Part shown: positions 18,269 through 28,347 of the stretch, piece after piece | Layout of the letters: every line of letters starts with the position of its first letter | How positions within the stretch are numbered: the stretch's first letter is position 1 | Program-made: the position numbers and the translations under genes | Source of the DNA: an uncultured Erythrobacter sp. | Lineage (GTDB): Bacteria > Pseudomonadota > Alphaproteobacteria > Sphingomonadales > Sphingomonadaceae | DNA length: 64,000 bases | NCBI GenBank assembly: GCA_947500645.1 | Contig: CANMSD010000001.1 | Span: forward strand, 1,272,672-1,336,671 | Direction: 5' to 3' | The notes under the pieces: model-generated | What the model saw: only the letters and a program-made list of their open reading frames with translations | Database searches by the model: none | Told to the model about the DNA's origin: nothing

Positions 18269-18836
18269 GACTGGTGGCCTTGTGATTGCGCTGCTGGCCG
18301 CTGGAAGTTCGCGCCGTTTTGGCGATGAAGACAAACTGGCGACAGATTTGGACGGTCGCATGCTCGGACTGCATGCCAGCGATGCCCTTGTCGAGCTCCC
18401 GTCTGCACACCGCTGGGTTATCGTCTCTGGCCCGGATCACCCCTGCGCAGATAGCTGGTGCGAGGCAGGCTTCGATCTCGCGGTCAATCCGCAAGCAGCG
18501 CAAGGTATGGGAACTTCGGTGGCTCTGGCTGCACAACTTGCACTGGACGCGGGCGCGGGCACATTGCTCGTCGCGCTCGCCGACATGCCTTTCGTGACGG
18601 CGGAGCATTTCCAAGCGCTCGCGGCGCGTGTCTCGAAAGACGCGCTTTTGGCCTCGCACAATGGCGAGGCTCCGACCCCGCCCGCCCTATTCGGGTCGGA
18701 TCACTTAACGGCGCTCTCACAATTGGATGGAGATCGCGGGGCCGGGCATTTGCTCCGCGAAGCAGAGATCGTTCCCTGTCCGCCAGCGCAGCTTGCCGAT
18801 ATCGATGTCCCTGCAGACCTACCGCGCACGAGCTGA
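18261..18836 (+). CDS. MobA/MocA-like molybdopterin nucleotidyltransferase
   Basis: A 191-residue protein with the nucleotidyltransferase signature LLAAGSSRRFGDEDKL near the N-terminus, then GMGTSVALAAQL and LVALADMPFV, which supplies the metal-binding Asp. In xanthine oxidase-type systems the equivalent enzyme (MocA) makes molybdopterin cytosine dinucleotide from CTP and Mo-molybdopterin. I infer the CTP form from the operon. The start is GTG, inside the end of the XdhC gene. It ends 3 bases from the convergent Nramp-like gene, with no obvious terminator between them. Confidence 0.87.
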   Translation: MTETGGLVIALLAAGSSRRFGDEDKLATDLDGRMLGLHASDALVELPSAHRWVIVSGPDHPCADSWCEAGFDLAVNPQAAQGMGTSVALAAQLALDAGAGTLLVALADMPFVTAEHFQALAARVSKDALLASHNGEAPTPPALFGSDHLTALSQLDGDRGAGHLLREAEIVPCPPAQLADIDVPADLPRTS

Positions 18837-18839
18837 GCG

Positions 18840-20057
18840 TCACATGAGGCCCGCAGCGCGCAGCACTAAGCGTAACCCCAACCCGGCTGCAATCAGCAGC
18901 ACGCCAAAACCAAGCACATTGGCCAAAGCGCCATTGGCATAGCGGCCCAAGACGGACTCCTGATTCATCACATAAAGGAGAAAGGCGGCGACAATCGGCA
19001 GCAGCAACCCATTGGCAAATTGTGCGGTGACAATCACCTGGATCGGTCTGATCCCCGCCAGCGCGACGCCCGCACCAATCACGATCACGCTGAGCGAAAT
19101 TGCCCTGAAGACGAACGATTTCTGGCCACCTTCCAGACGGAGAATTTCGGTCATTGCAAAGGCGGTGGCAAGCGGCGCGGTGATCGCACTGGTCAGGCCT
19201 GCCGCGAATAAACCTATACCGAGCAAGTGCTTGGAAGATGAACCGAATAGCGGCTCGAACTGCCCTGCCATTTCAGCAGCGCTTTCAACCGAGATCCCAG
19301 CGGCAAACAGGCTCGCTGCAGCGGTCGAGACGATCAGGATCGCGATGATCCCGCCAATGCCGATCGCGATACTGGTGTCCGCCCGCGCTTCGCTCAGATC
19401 CTCAGCGCCGTTCCAACGCGCCTTTGCTGCCGAGGCGTGCAGGAAGAGGTTGTATGGCACGACGGTTGTACCAATCAGTGCAATCACAGTTAGCAGTGCA
19501 TCGGCAGGAATCCTGGGCACGAGCATGCCAGCAAGCATCGAGCCGAAATCCGGGCGTACGATCGCGAATGTCGCAGCGAAGGCTAGCGCCATGATCGCGA
19601 CCAGGCTTAGCAATGCCCGCTCGATCTGCTTGTACGAGCCAGCGAGCAGCAAACCCGCCGCCAGCACGGCAATGGCCAGCACTGCGCCTTTGAATACCGC
19701 ATCGCTCTCGCCTGCGATCGCGGAAATGCCGAGCGCCGCGCCCGAGAGATTGCCCGCCTCATACGCGGCATTGCCGAGGTACAGCGCAAGGCCGACCAGC
19801 GCGATCAGCGGCCATCTAAAGATCGATACGCTGAGCAGATCGGCGAGCGTCTCGCCCAATCCCCGCTGCGTGACTACGCCCAACCGCGCGGACATCTCTT
19901 GCAGGATGATCGTCGCCAAGGTTGCGAAGACCAGCGCCCAAAGCAGTGCATAGCCGAAACTCGCGCCGGCAATAGTGCAGGCGGTGACCGTGCCCGGCCC
20001 GATGAAGGCCGCCGTCACGAGCGCGCCCGGCCCGATATTGCGTATCCGGCTAATCAT
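18840..20057 (-). CDS. Nramp-fold transporter lacking the canonical metal-binding motifs
   Basis: A 405-residue membrane protein with about 11 hydrophobic segments and the Nramp/APC fold. The family's segment-1 motif DPGN is replaced by GPGT (FIGPGTVTACTIAG), and the segment-6 MPH motif reads VPY (VVPYNLFLHASAAKARW). The Asp, Asn and Met that bind manganese or iron in true Nramp proteins are therefore missing, so a different substrate is likely. I chose the ATG that overlaps the oxoprolinase stop by 8 bases; a longer reading would extend 234 bases into that gene. The tight overlap with a 5-oxoprolinase points to amino-acid-like substrates such as 5-oxoproline (inference). Bacillus ycsG, an Nramp-family gene, also sits in a 5-oxoprolinase operon. 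Confidence 0.83.
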   Translation of the reverse strand: MISRIRNIGPGALVTAAFIGPGTVTACTIAGASFGYALLWALVFATLATIILQEMSARLGVVTQRGLGETLADLLSVSIFRWPLIALVGLALYLGNAAYEAGNLSGAALGISAIAGESDAVFKGAVLAIAVLAAGLLLAGSYKQIERALLSLVAIMALAFAATFAIVRPDFGSMLAGMLVPRIPADALLTVIALIGTTVVPYNLFLHASAAKARWNGAEDLSEARADTSIAIGIGGIIAILIVSTAAASLFAAGISVESAAEMAGQFEPLFGSSSKHLLGIGLFAAGLTSAITAPLATAFAMTEILRLEGGQKSFVFRAISLSVIVIGAGVALAGIRPIQVIVTAQFANGLLLPIVAAFLLYVMNQESVLGRYANGALANVLGFGVLLIAAGLGLRLVLRAAGLM

Positions 20058-23000
20058 TCTCAGTGTGCCCCTTCGCGCTTGTCCGCCGGCCGAATCCGCC
20101 ACCAGTCGGCGTCTCGATAACGATCCGCTCTCCGCTCGCCATATGCGTTTGCGCGCAGCCGCCCAGGTCTTCGCTCGTGCCATCAGCGCGTTCGGCGAGA
20201 TTGCGGCCGAGACGCCCTTCTCCGCCGCCTTTGAGACCGGGAGCCGGAATGCGGCGTCGTTCAGACAGGATCGCGCAGTCCATATCTTCACGGAAGCGGA
20301 TCACGCGCCGCACGCCATCGCCGGCATTCCGCTGTCCTTTGCCTCCCGATCCGCGCTCAATCCGAAACTCGTCGAGCACGACCGGGTAGCGATGCTCGAG
20401 CACTTCAGGGTCGGTCATGCGAGTGTTGGTCATATGCGTGTGCACCGCCGATGCGCCGTCGAAACCAGGTCCTGCAGGCGCGCCGGAACAAATCGTTTCG
20501 TAGTATTGCAGTCGAGCGTTGCCGAAGGTGAGGTTGTTCATCGTGCCCTGCCCCGTGCCGAGACGGCCCAGCGCAGCGAACAGGGCATCGGTGACTGCCT
20601 GGCTGGTCTCGACATTACCCGCGACGACCGCCGCCGGGAAAGCGGGGTTGAGTAACGAGCCCTCGGGGATGATCACCTCCAGCGGTTTCATGCACCCGGC
20701 ATTGAGCGGAATTTCATCGTCGATGAGACAACGGAAGACGTAGAGGATCGCGGCGTTGGTGACCGCGCGCGGTGCGTTGAAAGCGTTCTCCATCTGCACG
20801 CTGGTGCCGGTGAAATCCACGGTCGCGCGACCTGCTGCTTTGTCCGCACGCACTGCGACTTTGATAACCGCACCGCTATCCAATTCGAGCGTGAATTCGC
20901 CGTCCTCTAGCTGGGCGATCACGCGTTTCACCGCCGCTTCGGCTGCATCCTGGATATAGCGCATATAAGCGTGCACGGTCGGCAGGCCGTAGCTTTGCAC
21001 CAGCTTGGCCAGCTCATTCGCGCCCGAATTGTTGGCCGCTACCTGCGCCATCAGGTCCGCGACATTCTGGCCAATATTGCGCGCAGGATAGGGTTCGCTC
21101 GCCAGCGCCTCTTCGATCCTTCCGATCATGAACTCGCCGCCTTCGACCAGCTTCACATTGTCGAGGACGATCCCCTCTTCATGGATCGTGCGGCCCAGCG
21201 GCGACATTGAGCCGGGCGCGATCCCGCCTACATCCTCGTGATGCGCGCGCGAAGCGACGAAGAAGATTGGTGCATCCTTCGCGCGGTCGAACACAGGTGT
21301 TACGACAGTGATATCAGGGAGATGCGAGCCACCCTTGTGAGGGTTGTTATGTACGAACGCGTCGCCTCGGTTGATACTCTGCTCGCTGTCGATGATGGTT
21401 TTAACGCAGGCATCCATCGAGCCGAGATGGACCGGGACATGGGGCGCGTTGGCGACCAGATTGCCTGCGGCATCGAATATCGCGCAGGAGAAATCGAGCC
21501 GCTCCTTCACGTTCACCGATTGCGATGTGTTGCGCAGGACGATGCCCATCTGCTCGGCGATGGACATGAAGAGATTGTTGAATATCTCAAGCGTGACCGG
21601 GTCATATCGCACGGGTTGAGCATCGCCGGTTGCCACCTGTTCCTCGACCTTCTCCGCGATCAGAATCAAGTGCCCTAAGGGGTTGAGAGCTGCGCGCCAA
21701 CCGGGTTCGACAATTACTGTACCGGTCGGCTCTGTGATAATTGCGGGACCGCTGATCTCATGGCCCGGCGCAAGGCTAGCGATGCCGTAGATCGGCGCAG
21801 CGCGATGCTCGCCCTTGGTGAATATCTCGACCTTGTCGATCGGTTCCAACACGTCGCCACCCCATGCGGCCAGCCTGCGCTCGTGGAGCTCAGCACCCTC
21901 AACCCGCGTTTCGACCACGAGCGTATCGAGCATCACCTCTTTACCAGGCGCAAGAAATCCGAACTGGCGGCGGTGATCCTGTTCGAAGCTTTCGCGCATA
22001 TCCGCTTCGCGCGCGAAGGCGACCCTGATCACCGTGTCTGTCCCGCGATATCGCATCAGCGCGGCGACATGGTGCTGCAACGCCTCATCCTCCACGCCTT
22101 GCGCCATCAGTTCGTCAGCATTCTCTGCCTGCAACTCAGCGATGACAGGCGCCAGTTCCTGAGCCAGCTCACCGCACAGATCACGCTCAATCACCCGCTG
22201 CCGCTCGGTCTCGACAGCAGCCAGTCCCATGCCATAAGCGGAGAGAACACCCGCAAACGGATGCAGCATGATCGAACGAATGCCGAGCCGTTCGGCCACG
22301 AGGCAGGCATGCTGTCCACCCGCCCCGCCAAAGCAATTGAGCGCGTAGTTCTGCACGTCGTAGCCGCGCGCAATCGAGATCTTCTTGATTGCCTGCGCCA
22401 TGTGCTCAACTGCAATGTCGAGAAAGCCCTCCGCGACCTGCTCTGCGCTGCGGTCGTCGCCAATCTCACTGGCAATGGCGGCAAACCCGGCGCGTGCTGC
22501 TTCGCGGTCCAGCGGTTGATCCTGCTGCGGGCCGAAAATCTTCGGAAAGTGTTCCGGCTGCAATTTGCCGAGGCAGACGTTGATGTCCGTGACTGTAAGT
22601 GGCCCGCCACGCCGATAGCTGACTGGCCCCGGGTCGGCACCGGCCGATTGCGGTCCCACTCGTAGCCGACCGTCCTCGTAGCGGACGACCGAGCCACCGC
22701 CAGCCGCCACGGTATGGATATTCAGCATCGGCACGCGCATCTGCACGCCCGCGACTTTGGTCTCGTAGACCTTCTCATACTCACCGGCGTAGTGCGAAAC
22801 ATCCGTCGACGTTCCGCCCATGTCGAAGCCGATAACCCTGTCGTATCCAGCCAATCGCGCGGTCTGCACGCAGCCGACGATACCGCCAGCTGGTCCCGAC
22901 AGGATCGCATCGCGCCCGCGAAACTGTCCTGCATCGACCAACCCGCCGGAGCTTTGCATGAACAGCAATTGCCCCGGCTTTTGCTCAGCCCCAAAGGCAG

Positions 23001-23688
23001 TGGAAACACGGTCGACGTAGCGACGCAAGATCGGTGTGAGATAGGCATCGACAATCGTCGTCTCGCCGCGCGGCACGATCTTGCTAAGCGGGCTCACATC
23101 ATGGCTGGCGGAGACTTGCGCGAACCCGATTTCACGCGCGATTTCAGTAATCTGCCGCTCATGTCTAGGGTATTTGTAAGCATGCATCAGCGCAATCGAC
23201 ACGCTGCGCAGACCCGTATCGAAGCCCGCTTGCAAGGCATCGCGAGCCTGCTCGACATCCAGCGGAAGCTCTACCGTCCCATCCGCCAGAACCCGTTCGT
23301 CTATCTCGGCCACTTCGCGATAGAGCAGATGCGCTTTCTCGATATTCAGTGCGAATGTATCGGGCCGCGCCTGATAGCCAATCTCGATCACATCACCCAG
23401 ACCGCGGGTCGTAACGAACAGCGTGTCTTCACCCTCGCGCTCCAGAAGAGCGTTGGTGGCGATGGTTGTGCCCATCTTGATCGCGGCGATGCTCTCAAGC
23501 GGGATCGGCGCGTCATCCTCCAGCCTCAGGATCGCGCGAATGCCGTGCAGCGCCGCGTCATCATAGTGCTCGGGATTATCTGAGAGATACTTGCGCGTGG
23601 TCAGCGCGCCATTGGGCGCACGGGCGACGATATCGGTGAATGTGCCACCGCGGTCTATCCAGAACTGCCAGCCTGTCGCCCCGTCCAT
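20050..23688 (-). CDS. 5-oxoprolinase, ATP-dependent, fused A+B form
   Basis: A 1212-residue cytoplasmic enzyme joining the hydantoinase/oxoprolinase A and B parts in one chain, as in eukaryotic OPLAH. The N-terminal part (roughly residues 1-690) has the actin/acetate-kinase-like ATP site: [12 protein letters not shown] near the start, [14 protein letters not shown] and [10 protein letters not shown]. The C-terminal part (about 690-1205) is HyuB-like, with [29 protein letters not shown] and a Gly-rich end, PTGGGFGRR. It opens 5-oxo-L-proline (pyroglutamate) to glutamate using ATP; a hydantoinase role is the main alternative. It overlaps the Nramp-like transporter, and the KDPG aldolase gene ends 68 bases upstream. 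Confidence 0.88.
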   Translation of the reverse strand: MDGATGWQFWIDRGGTFTDIVARAPNGALTTRKYLSDNPEHYDDAALHGIRAILRLEDDAPIPLESIAAIKMGTTIATNALLEREGEDTLFVTTRGLGDVIEIGYQARPDTFALNIEKAHLLYREVAEIDERVLADGTVELPLDVEQARDALQAGFDTGLRSVSIALMHAYKYPRHERQITEIAREIGFAQVSASHDVSPLSKIVPRGETTIVDAYLTPILRRYVDRVSTAFGAEQKPGQLLFMQSSGGLVDAGQFRGRDAILSGPAGGIVGCVQTARLAGYDRVIGFDMGGTSTDVSHYAGEYEKVYETKVAGVQMRVPMLNIHTVAAGGGSVVRYEDGRLRVGPQSAGADPGPVSYRRGGPLTVTDINVCLGKLQPEHFPKIFGPQQDQPLDREAARAGFAAIASEIGDDRSAEQVAEGFLDIAVEHMAQAIKKISIARGYDVQNYALNCFGGAGGQHACLVAERLGIRSIMLHPFAGVLSAYGMGLAAVETERQRVIERDLCGELAQELAPVIAELQAENADELMAQGVEDEALQHHVAALMRYRGTDTVIRVAFAREADMRESFEQDHRRQFGFLAPGKEVMLDTLVVETRVEGAELHERRLAAWGGDVLEPIDKVEIFTKGEHRAAPIYGIASLAPGHEISGPAIITEPTGTVIVEPGWRAALNPLGHLILIAEKVEEQVATGDAQPVRYDPVTLEIFNNLFMSIAEQMGIVLRNTSQSVNVKERLDFSCAIFDAAGNLVANAPHVPVHLGSMDACVKTIIDSEQSINRGDAFVHNNPHKGGSHLPDITVVTPVFDRAKDAPIFFVASRAHHEDVGGIAPGSMSPLGRTIHEEGIVLDNVKLVEGGEFMIGRIEEALASEPYPARNIGQNVADLMAQVAANNSGANELAKLVQSYGLPTVHAYMRYIQDAAEAAVKRVIAQLEDGEFTLELDSGAVIKVAVRADKAAGRATVDFTGTSVQMENAFNAPRAVTNAAILYVFRCLIDDEIPLNAGCMKPLEVIIPEGSLLNPAFPAAVVAGNVETSQAVTDALFAALGRLGTGQGTMNNLTFGNARLQYYETICSGAPAGPGFDGASAVHTHMTNTRMTDPEVLEHRYPVVLDEFRIERGSGGKGQRNAGDGVRRVIRFREDMDCAILSERRRIPAPGLKGGGEGRLGRNLAERADGTSEDLGGCAQTHMASGERIVIETPTGGGFGRRTSAKGHTEND

Positions 23689-23756
23689 CTCACCTCAGCG
23701 AACACCGTCAAAACCAAAGATGGCGTGGTGTGGGCGAGCCTGACCAGGTTGGCAAG

Positions 23757-24389
23757 TCACCCATTGGCGATGGCCACGGCCTCGCTCGCAAGCTTCGTGA
23801 TAGCACCGTAGTCGCCGCGCTCGATCGCCTCGCTCGGGGTCAGCCAGCTGCCACCGCAGGCAAGCACATGATCAAGCGCGAGAAACTCGGCTAGATTGCT
23901 CGCCGAAACGCCGCCTGTCGGCATAAAGCGCATCTCGCGAAACACCGAACCGAGTGCCTTGAGCATAGGCACACCGCCAGCAAGGCTGGCGGGGAAAAAC
24001 TTCACTTCGCGCAGACCAAGCGCATAGGCGCGCTGCACTTCGCCCGCTGTCATCGTGCCCGGAAAGAAGGGAATACCCTCATCTCGGCAATAGACTGCGA
24101 TCTCGTCAACCAGGCCCGGTGATACGATAAATTGCGCGCCGCTATCGCGCACCGACTTCGCCTGATCCACCGTCAAGACGGTGCCCGCGCCAACGATCAA
24201 CCCCTCGGTTTCAGCAATGATCGCTTCCATCCCTTGCTGCGCGGCGTCGCTACGCATGACGACTTCGATCACGCTCAGCCCACCCTCGGCTAACGCCTCG
24301 GCTGTCTTGACCGCGACCGCCGGATCATTCTCGCCGATCAGGGGAACGACTGGCGCAGCGGCAAGACGGGACGACAGTTCGGTGGACAT
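23757..24389 (-). CDS. eda: 2-dehydro-3-deoxy-phosphogluconate (KDPG) aldolase
   Basis: A 210-residue class I aldolase of the Entner-Doudoroff pathway, splitting KDPG into pyruvate and glyceraldehyde 3-phosphate. Key residues: Glu42 in VIEVVMRS (general acid/base), Arg46 and the Schiff-base Lys130 in VKFFPASLAGG. GAGTVLTVDQAK and PGTMTAGEV complete the phosphate and pyruvate sites. I took the ATG preceded by GAAAGG; an upstream in-frame start would add 35 poorly conserved residues. The other pathway genes (edd, zwf, glk) are not here, so this copy is detached from the usual cluster, though it could serve glucose made by the maltodextrin genes. Confidence 0.92.
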   Translation of the reverse strand: MSTELSSRLAAAPVVPLIGENDPAVAVKTAEALAEGGLSVIEVVMRSDAAQQGMEAIIAETEGLIVGAGTVLTVDQAKSVRDSGAQFIVSPGLVDEIAVYCRDEGIPFFPGTMTAGEVQRAYALGLREVKFFPASLAGGVPMLKALGSVFREMRFMPTGGVSASNLAEFLALDHVLACGGSWLTPSEAIERGDYGAITKLASEAVAIANG

Positions 24390-24547
24390 GGAAAGCCTTT
24401 CCGCGACAACGCGCTTTACTGAATACTCACATCCCATAACCCCGCACCTGCGCGATGCGCCAATAAAATACGTATCCAGTGAGGCCTTGACCAAAAGTTC
24501 TGCGGCAACACTGCTGCAAGTCAGCGGCGGAAAACGATCGTCCGCAA

Positions 24548-26713
24548 CTATTGGTCGGCTGCTTCCTCTGTCTCCGACTCTTCGTCCATTTCCGGTTGGG
24601 CGAACGCAATATCGGGCAGATCAGGCACGTATTCATCCCGTCCGAGATGCTCGGCGTACCACGCCAGTTCGCGGTTGATTTTGAACAAAATGTTGCTGGG
24701 TCTGCGAAAATTGTGTGGTTCGTTCCGGCCAAGATAGAGTGCGGTTGGAGTACCCGTATCGCGAACCGCACGGTGTATCATGATCGCCTGCGTCGGCGGC
24801 ACGCGGCGATCGTTGCCACCATTCCAGAACAGTGTTGGAGTGGTCACCCGCCAGGCGTCAAAGATAGGCGATTGCGAGCGGTAGGATCTGATCGGCGCGT
24901 CCCTCTCCCATGGAGTGCCACCAAACCACGGCGTGCGCCCAGCCCGCCGGTCACTCTCACCATAGAGCGAGACCCAATCGGCAACGCCCGCTCCTGAAGA
25001 GGCAGCCCGAAAACGCGGGGTGAGCGTCACAAGCTTGTTGGTCATATGACCGCCAGCGCTCCAACCCATCTTGATCAACTTGTCGGGGTCCGCAATCCCG
25101 GCGGCGATCAGTGCGTCGATGCCGGTCAGCACATCCTTGTGCGCGTTGCGGAAATAATTACCGACCATATCGCGCATGAACGCATCGCCATAGCCTGTAC
25201 CACCGCGGTGGTTGGGCAGGAACACCGCATAACCCTGTCCGGCCAGAACCGAGACATAACGGGAAGTGCTCCATGAGCCGAATTGCGCAGAGGAGCGCGG
25301 ACCACCATGGGTGATGGTCACCAGCGGATAGGCCTCGCCTTGCTTGTAGCCCACCGGATAGACCAGCAATCCTTCCAGCGCCTGCCCGTCCTCACCGCGC
25401 CAGGCGAAAGCCTCCTGATCGGGCAAACGAAAGCGCTCTGACCAATCAGCATAGAGGTCAACGATCGGCTGCATGGTCTCGCCGTCATCTTTCAGGCCAA
25501 CAATGTCACCCGGGCTGGTAGCACTCGCAATCTGGAGGAAATGACCGCTTGTCCTGCTGTCGAAATGCCAATCACGGATCGCGTGATCGCCCTCTGTAAC
25601 GGCACGCAACTTGCCCGTTTCCAAGGTGACGAAGTAGAGCTGGGTGCGAAGTCCGCTATTGCCGAGCAGCCACAATCCTTCGCTTGAGGCATCCCAGCGG
25701 AATTCCAGCACCTCGAGTGGCTCATCGGGGATCAAAAGGCGCGGCTTGTCTTCGCCAATAATGTGAACGAACAGATTGTCTTCGTAGTACGCTTCGCCAT
25801 CCTCATTGACCGTCGCGATATAGGCGAAGCGTGTGTTGTCTGGAGACAACTGCGGAGCGATTTCGCGATAGCGATTGTTGGTCAGCCGCTCGCTTTTGCC
25901 ATCTGCCAGATCGACGAGCCAGAGCTCGGCTGCATTGCGATCTTCAGGATTTTCGAGGCCGCGCTGTCGTACGATTATCGAAGCACCATCTGCAGCAATC
26001 GAGAAGCCCTCGATCACGCCGGCGCCGGGAAAGATCGGGTCGGTCTCTCCACTCGCGAGATCATGGCGATAGATCGTGTCCGAAGCTGAGCTGCCAAATG
26101 CCTCTATGCGCCATTTGCGCGACAACTCATTGTCTTGCAATGTGTCGCTGCTGAACAGAAAGCCGGAGCCGTCAGGCAACCATTCCAGGTCCTCGACATC
26201 GTCGTGATGACGGGTCAGCTGGCGCAGCTCACTGGAGGTCATGTCGTACAGATTTACCTGCTGGTTCTTCGTCTTCTTGTCATCCAGCAGAATGAGGAAT
26301 TCGTTCACTTCGCCCGGACGCCAGATTGCCTCACTTTTCGGCTCACCTCCGATCCCGGGGGTCGGCGCATCTACGCAGGTAGAGGTGTTGCATTGGCGCA
26401 CATACAGGCGGTCTCGGCGCTCATTTTCTTCCCAATCCGTGGTGGCGACGAGATAGCTTACGAAACGGCCATCATCAGAGGCCGACAGGCCCAAGGCTCG
26501 CGGAATTTCGACAAAGGCGACAGGATTGATCGGTTGCGGATCAGGCAGCGATTGCGGAGCGGTCGGAAGCTCCTCCAGAACCGATCCCGTATCGCCACCC
26601 GCGTCCTGAGCGAGGACCGGCGCTGCACTCAACAGACAGGCGATCAACGCAGCGGTCACTAAGTTCGAATAGGCCTTAGGCAACCGCGTGCCTGATCTTT
26701 TATGGTTGATCAT
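24548..26713 (-). CDS. S9-family prolyl oligopeptidase, secreted
   Basis: A 721-residue serine peptidase with a signal peptide (hydrophobic core about residues 18-36, ending PVLAQ). The N-terminal two thirds form a beta-propeller (YRHDLASGETDPI and similar WD/TolB-like blades). The C-terminal alpha/beta hydrolase carries the catalytic triad Ser552 (GWSAGG), Asp635 (NDRRVPP) and His667 (EPHNF), with THGGPRSS as the oxyanion region. It belongs to the dipeptidyl/acylaminoacyl peptidase group and would trim peptides in the periplasm. It is 158 bases upstream of eda on the same strand; whether the oxoprolinase and this peptidase share a role in peptide use is uncertain. Confidence 0.9.
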   Translation of the reverse strand: MINHKRSGTRLPKAYSNLVTAALIACLLSAAPVLAQDAGGDTGSVLEELPTAPQSLPDPQPINPVAFVEIPRALGLSASDDGRFVSYLVATTDWEENERRDRLYVRQCNTSTCVDAPTPGIGGEPKSEAIWRPGEVNEFLILLDDKKTKNQQVNLYDMTSSELRQLTRHHDDVEDLEWLPDGSGFLFSSDTLQDNELSRKWRIEAFGSSASDTIYRHDLASGETDPIFPGAGVIEGFSIAADGASIIVRQRGLENPEDRNAAELWLVDLADGKSERLTNNRYREIAPQLSPDNTRFAYIATVNEDGEAYYEDNLFVHIIGEDKPRLLIPDEPLEVLEFRWDASSEGLWLLGNSGLRTQLYFVTLETGKLRAVTEGDHAIRDWHFDSRTSGHFLQIASATSPGDIVGLKDDGETMQPIVDLYADWSERFRLPDQEAFAWRGEDGQALEGLLVYPVGYKQGEAYPLVTITHGGPRSSAQFGSWSTSRYVSVLAGQGYAVFLPNHRGGTGYGDAFMRDMVGNYFRNAHKDVLTGIDALIAAGIADPDKLIKMGWSAGGHMTNKLVTLTPRFRAASSGAGVADWVSLYGESDRRAGRTPWFGGTPWERDAPIRSYRSQSPIFDAWRVTTPTLFWNGGNDRRVPPTQAIMIHRAVRDTGTPTALYLGRNEPHNFRRPSNILFKINRELAWYAEHLGRDEYVPDLPDIAFAQPEMDEESETEEAADQ

Positions 26714-26930
26714 TATCTTGCCCCTTCGACATACACGCTCGCCATGCTCCCACCCCGACGTGGAAGAAGAATCATTCAGCGACCTACTTCAAATTCCAAT
26801 TTCGGAAATATCAATGCAAATCCTGCAAGATTCTGAAAAGGTGAAGCTTTGAGCCAATCTATCAACAACCGCTCGTCGATCGCGCGACCGGCTATTTGCA
26901 GCTTTCGCATGCGGCGCTAAACAATCGCGC

Positions 26931-27722
26931 ATGAACAAAACTCCCTGGCACAGCCGACTCGTCCTGATCCTCGCCCTGCTTCTGCCGGTCTATTTCGCCA
27001 GTGCCGCGCTCGGCACAAAGTTCGGCCTGTGGAGTTGGCAGACGGGGCTTGGCACGCTGATCGCCAAGGTTGGTCCGATCCTATTGGGTGTCGTCGCCTT
27101 TGCCGCGCTGATCTCGCTGGTCATTGCCGCGCTCAAGAAACCGCGCAAAGGTTGGTTCCTGTCGGTCATCGCATTGTTCGTACCAATTACCGCCTTTCTC
27201 CTGCTCGCGATGGTGCGCAGCCAAGCGGGCGCTGTCCCGGCGATCCACGATATTTCAACCGACACCGCAAACCCTCCGGGTCTCTCGGCGGCTGCAATGG
27301 CAGCGCGCGAGGAGAGCGGTGCGAACCCGATCAACGATTATCAGACGCCACTGGGCGAGCTTGAGCCATGGAAAGACGGCGATCCTGAGCTGACATCAAA
27401 ATCCCATGCGCAGATTATCACGAGCGCCTACGCCGACCTTGCTCCCTTGCCATTGGGCGGCGCGAGCAAAGCGGATGCAGTTGCCGCAGTCGCCGCTGCG
27501 ATGGAGGATATGGGCTTCGACAATGTCGTAGCCGATGTCGAGGCGGGCCGTGTCGATGGCGTATCCGAGACGTTCTGGTTCGGCTTCAAGGACGATGTCA
27601 CCGCTCGCGTTAGCGAAACGCAGATCGACTTCCGTTCCATCAGCCGCGTGGGCCTGAGCGACCTAGGCAAGAATGCCGAGCGGATTGAGGAACTACGCGC
27701 AAACGTTGCAGCTCGGCTGTAA
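26931..27722 (+). CDS. DUF1499-domain membrane protein
   Basis: A 263-residue protein with three hydrophobic segments in the first 100 residues (about 9-29, 44-68 and 76-97). A soluble, probably periplasmic, DUF1499 domain follows to the end, with AVAAAMEDMGFDNVVADVEAGRVDGVSETFWFGF split over its core and the conserved RVSETQIDFRSISRVGLSDLG-like strand near the C-terminus. The family function is unknown. It stands alone, convergent with the CDP-alcohol phosphatidyltransferase gene 9 bases away and divergent from the S9 peptidase gene. Confidence 0.8.
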   Translation: MNKTPWHSRLVLILALLLPVYFASAALGTKFGLWSWQTGLGTLIAKVGPILLGVVAFAALISLVIAALKKPRKGWFLSVIALFVPITAFLLLAMVRSQAGAVPAIHDISTDTANPPGLSAAAMAAREESGANPINDYQTPLGELEPWKDGDPELTSKSHAQIITSAYADLAPLPLGGASKADAVAAVAAAMEDMGFDNVVADVEAGRVDGVSETFWFGFKDDVTARVSETQIDFRSISRVGLSDLGKNAERIEELRANVAARL

Positions 27723-27731
27723 CAGCATGCG

Positions 27732-28337
27732 TTATTCCCTGAACTGATACACCGCCAGCGCGCTGCGCTGGATCACTGTCAGCACGCATAGGGCTGCATA
27801 AGCATAGGCGATGACGCCGAACCATGCCGGAAACAGCGCCATGGCGATGAAGACGGCAATGGTTTCTGCGCCCTCTGCCAATCCTGTCGAGTAGAAGAAG
27901 CTCTTGCGTCCATGCGCCTGTGTTTCTTCTCCGCGCTTTCCCGCGATTGTCGCAAACGCGAGGAAGCTGGTGCCGGTCAAAACAAAGGCGGCGACGAGCA
28001 CAAGCGCTGGCAAGGTATTGGCGGGAACGAGCACCCCGAAACCGACGGGGATCGAGACGTAGAAGGCGAAGTCCGCAACGATATCGAAATAACCGCCAAG
28101 GTCGGTCGGAGTGGTTGCGCGGGCGACTGCTCCGTCCAACCCGTCAGCCAAGCGATTGGCGACGATCAAGGCAAGGCCTAGCCAAAGCTCTCCAAAACCG
28201 ATGGCGACCGCTCCGCCCAGTCCCAGTGCGAGCCCCGTAAAGGTGAGCATATTCGCGCTCACACCCATCCGAGCGAGCGCCAAACCCGCCCGGTTAAGGG
28301 GCGGATCGATCAAGGGGCGCAGTTTGGCATCGAACAT
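27732..28337 (-). CDS. CDP-alcohol phosphatidyltransferase family membrane protein
   Basis: A 201-residue integral membrane enzyme with about six hydrophobic segments. The active-site signature is clear: Asp65, Asp68-Gly69, Ala72-Arg73, then DLGGYFDIVADF with Asp85 and Asp89, the metal-binding aspartates of the family. These enzymes transfer a phosphatidyl group from CDP-diacylglycerol to an alcohol such as glycerol phosphate, serine or inositol; the acceptor cannot be deduced. It is the last gene of a long same-strand run, 10 bases after the nucleoside transporter. Confidence 0.87.
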   Translation of the reverse strand: MFDAKLRPLIDPPLNRAGLALARMGVSANMLTFTGLALGLGGAVAIGFGELWLGLALIVANRLADGLDGAVARATTPTDLGGYFDIVADFAFYVSIPVGFGVLVPANTLPALVLVAAFVLTGTSFLAFATIAGKRGEETQAHGRKSFFYSTGLAEGAETIAVFIAMALFPAWFGVIAYAYAALCVLTVIQRSALAVYQFRE

Positions 28338-28347
28338 CGCCCGACCT

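Noticed and set aside
20058..20291. N-terminal extension of the Nramp-like protein by 78 residues
   Set aside because: It lies in the oxoprolinase coding region, is Arg-rich and would place a soluble head before the first membrane helix without any support.
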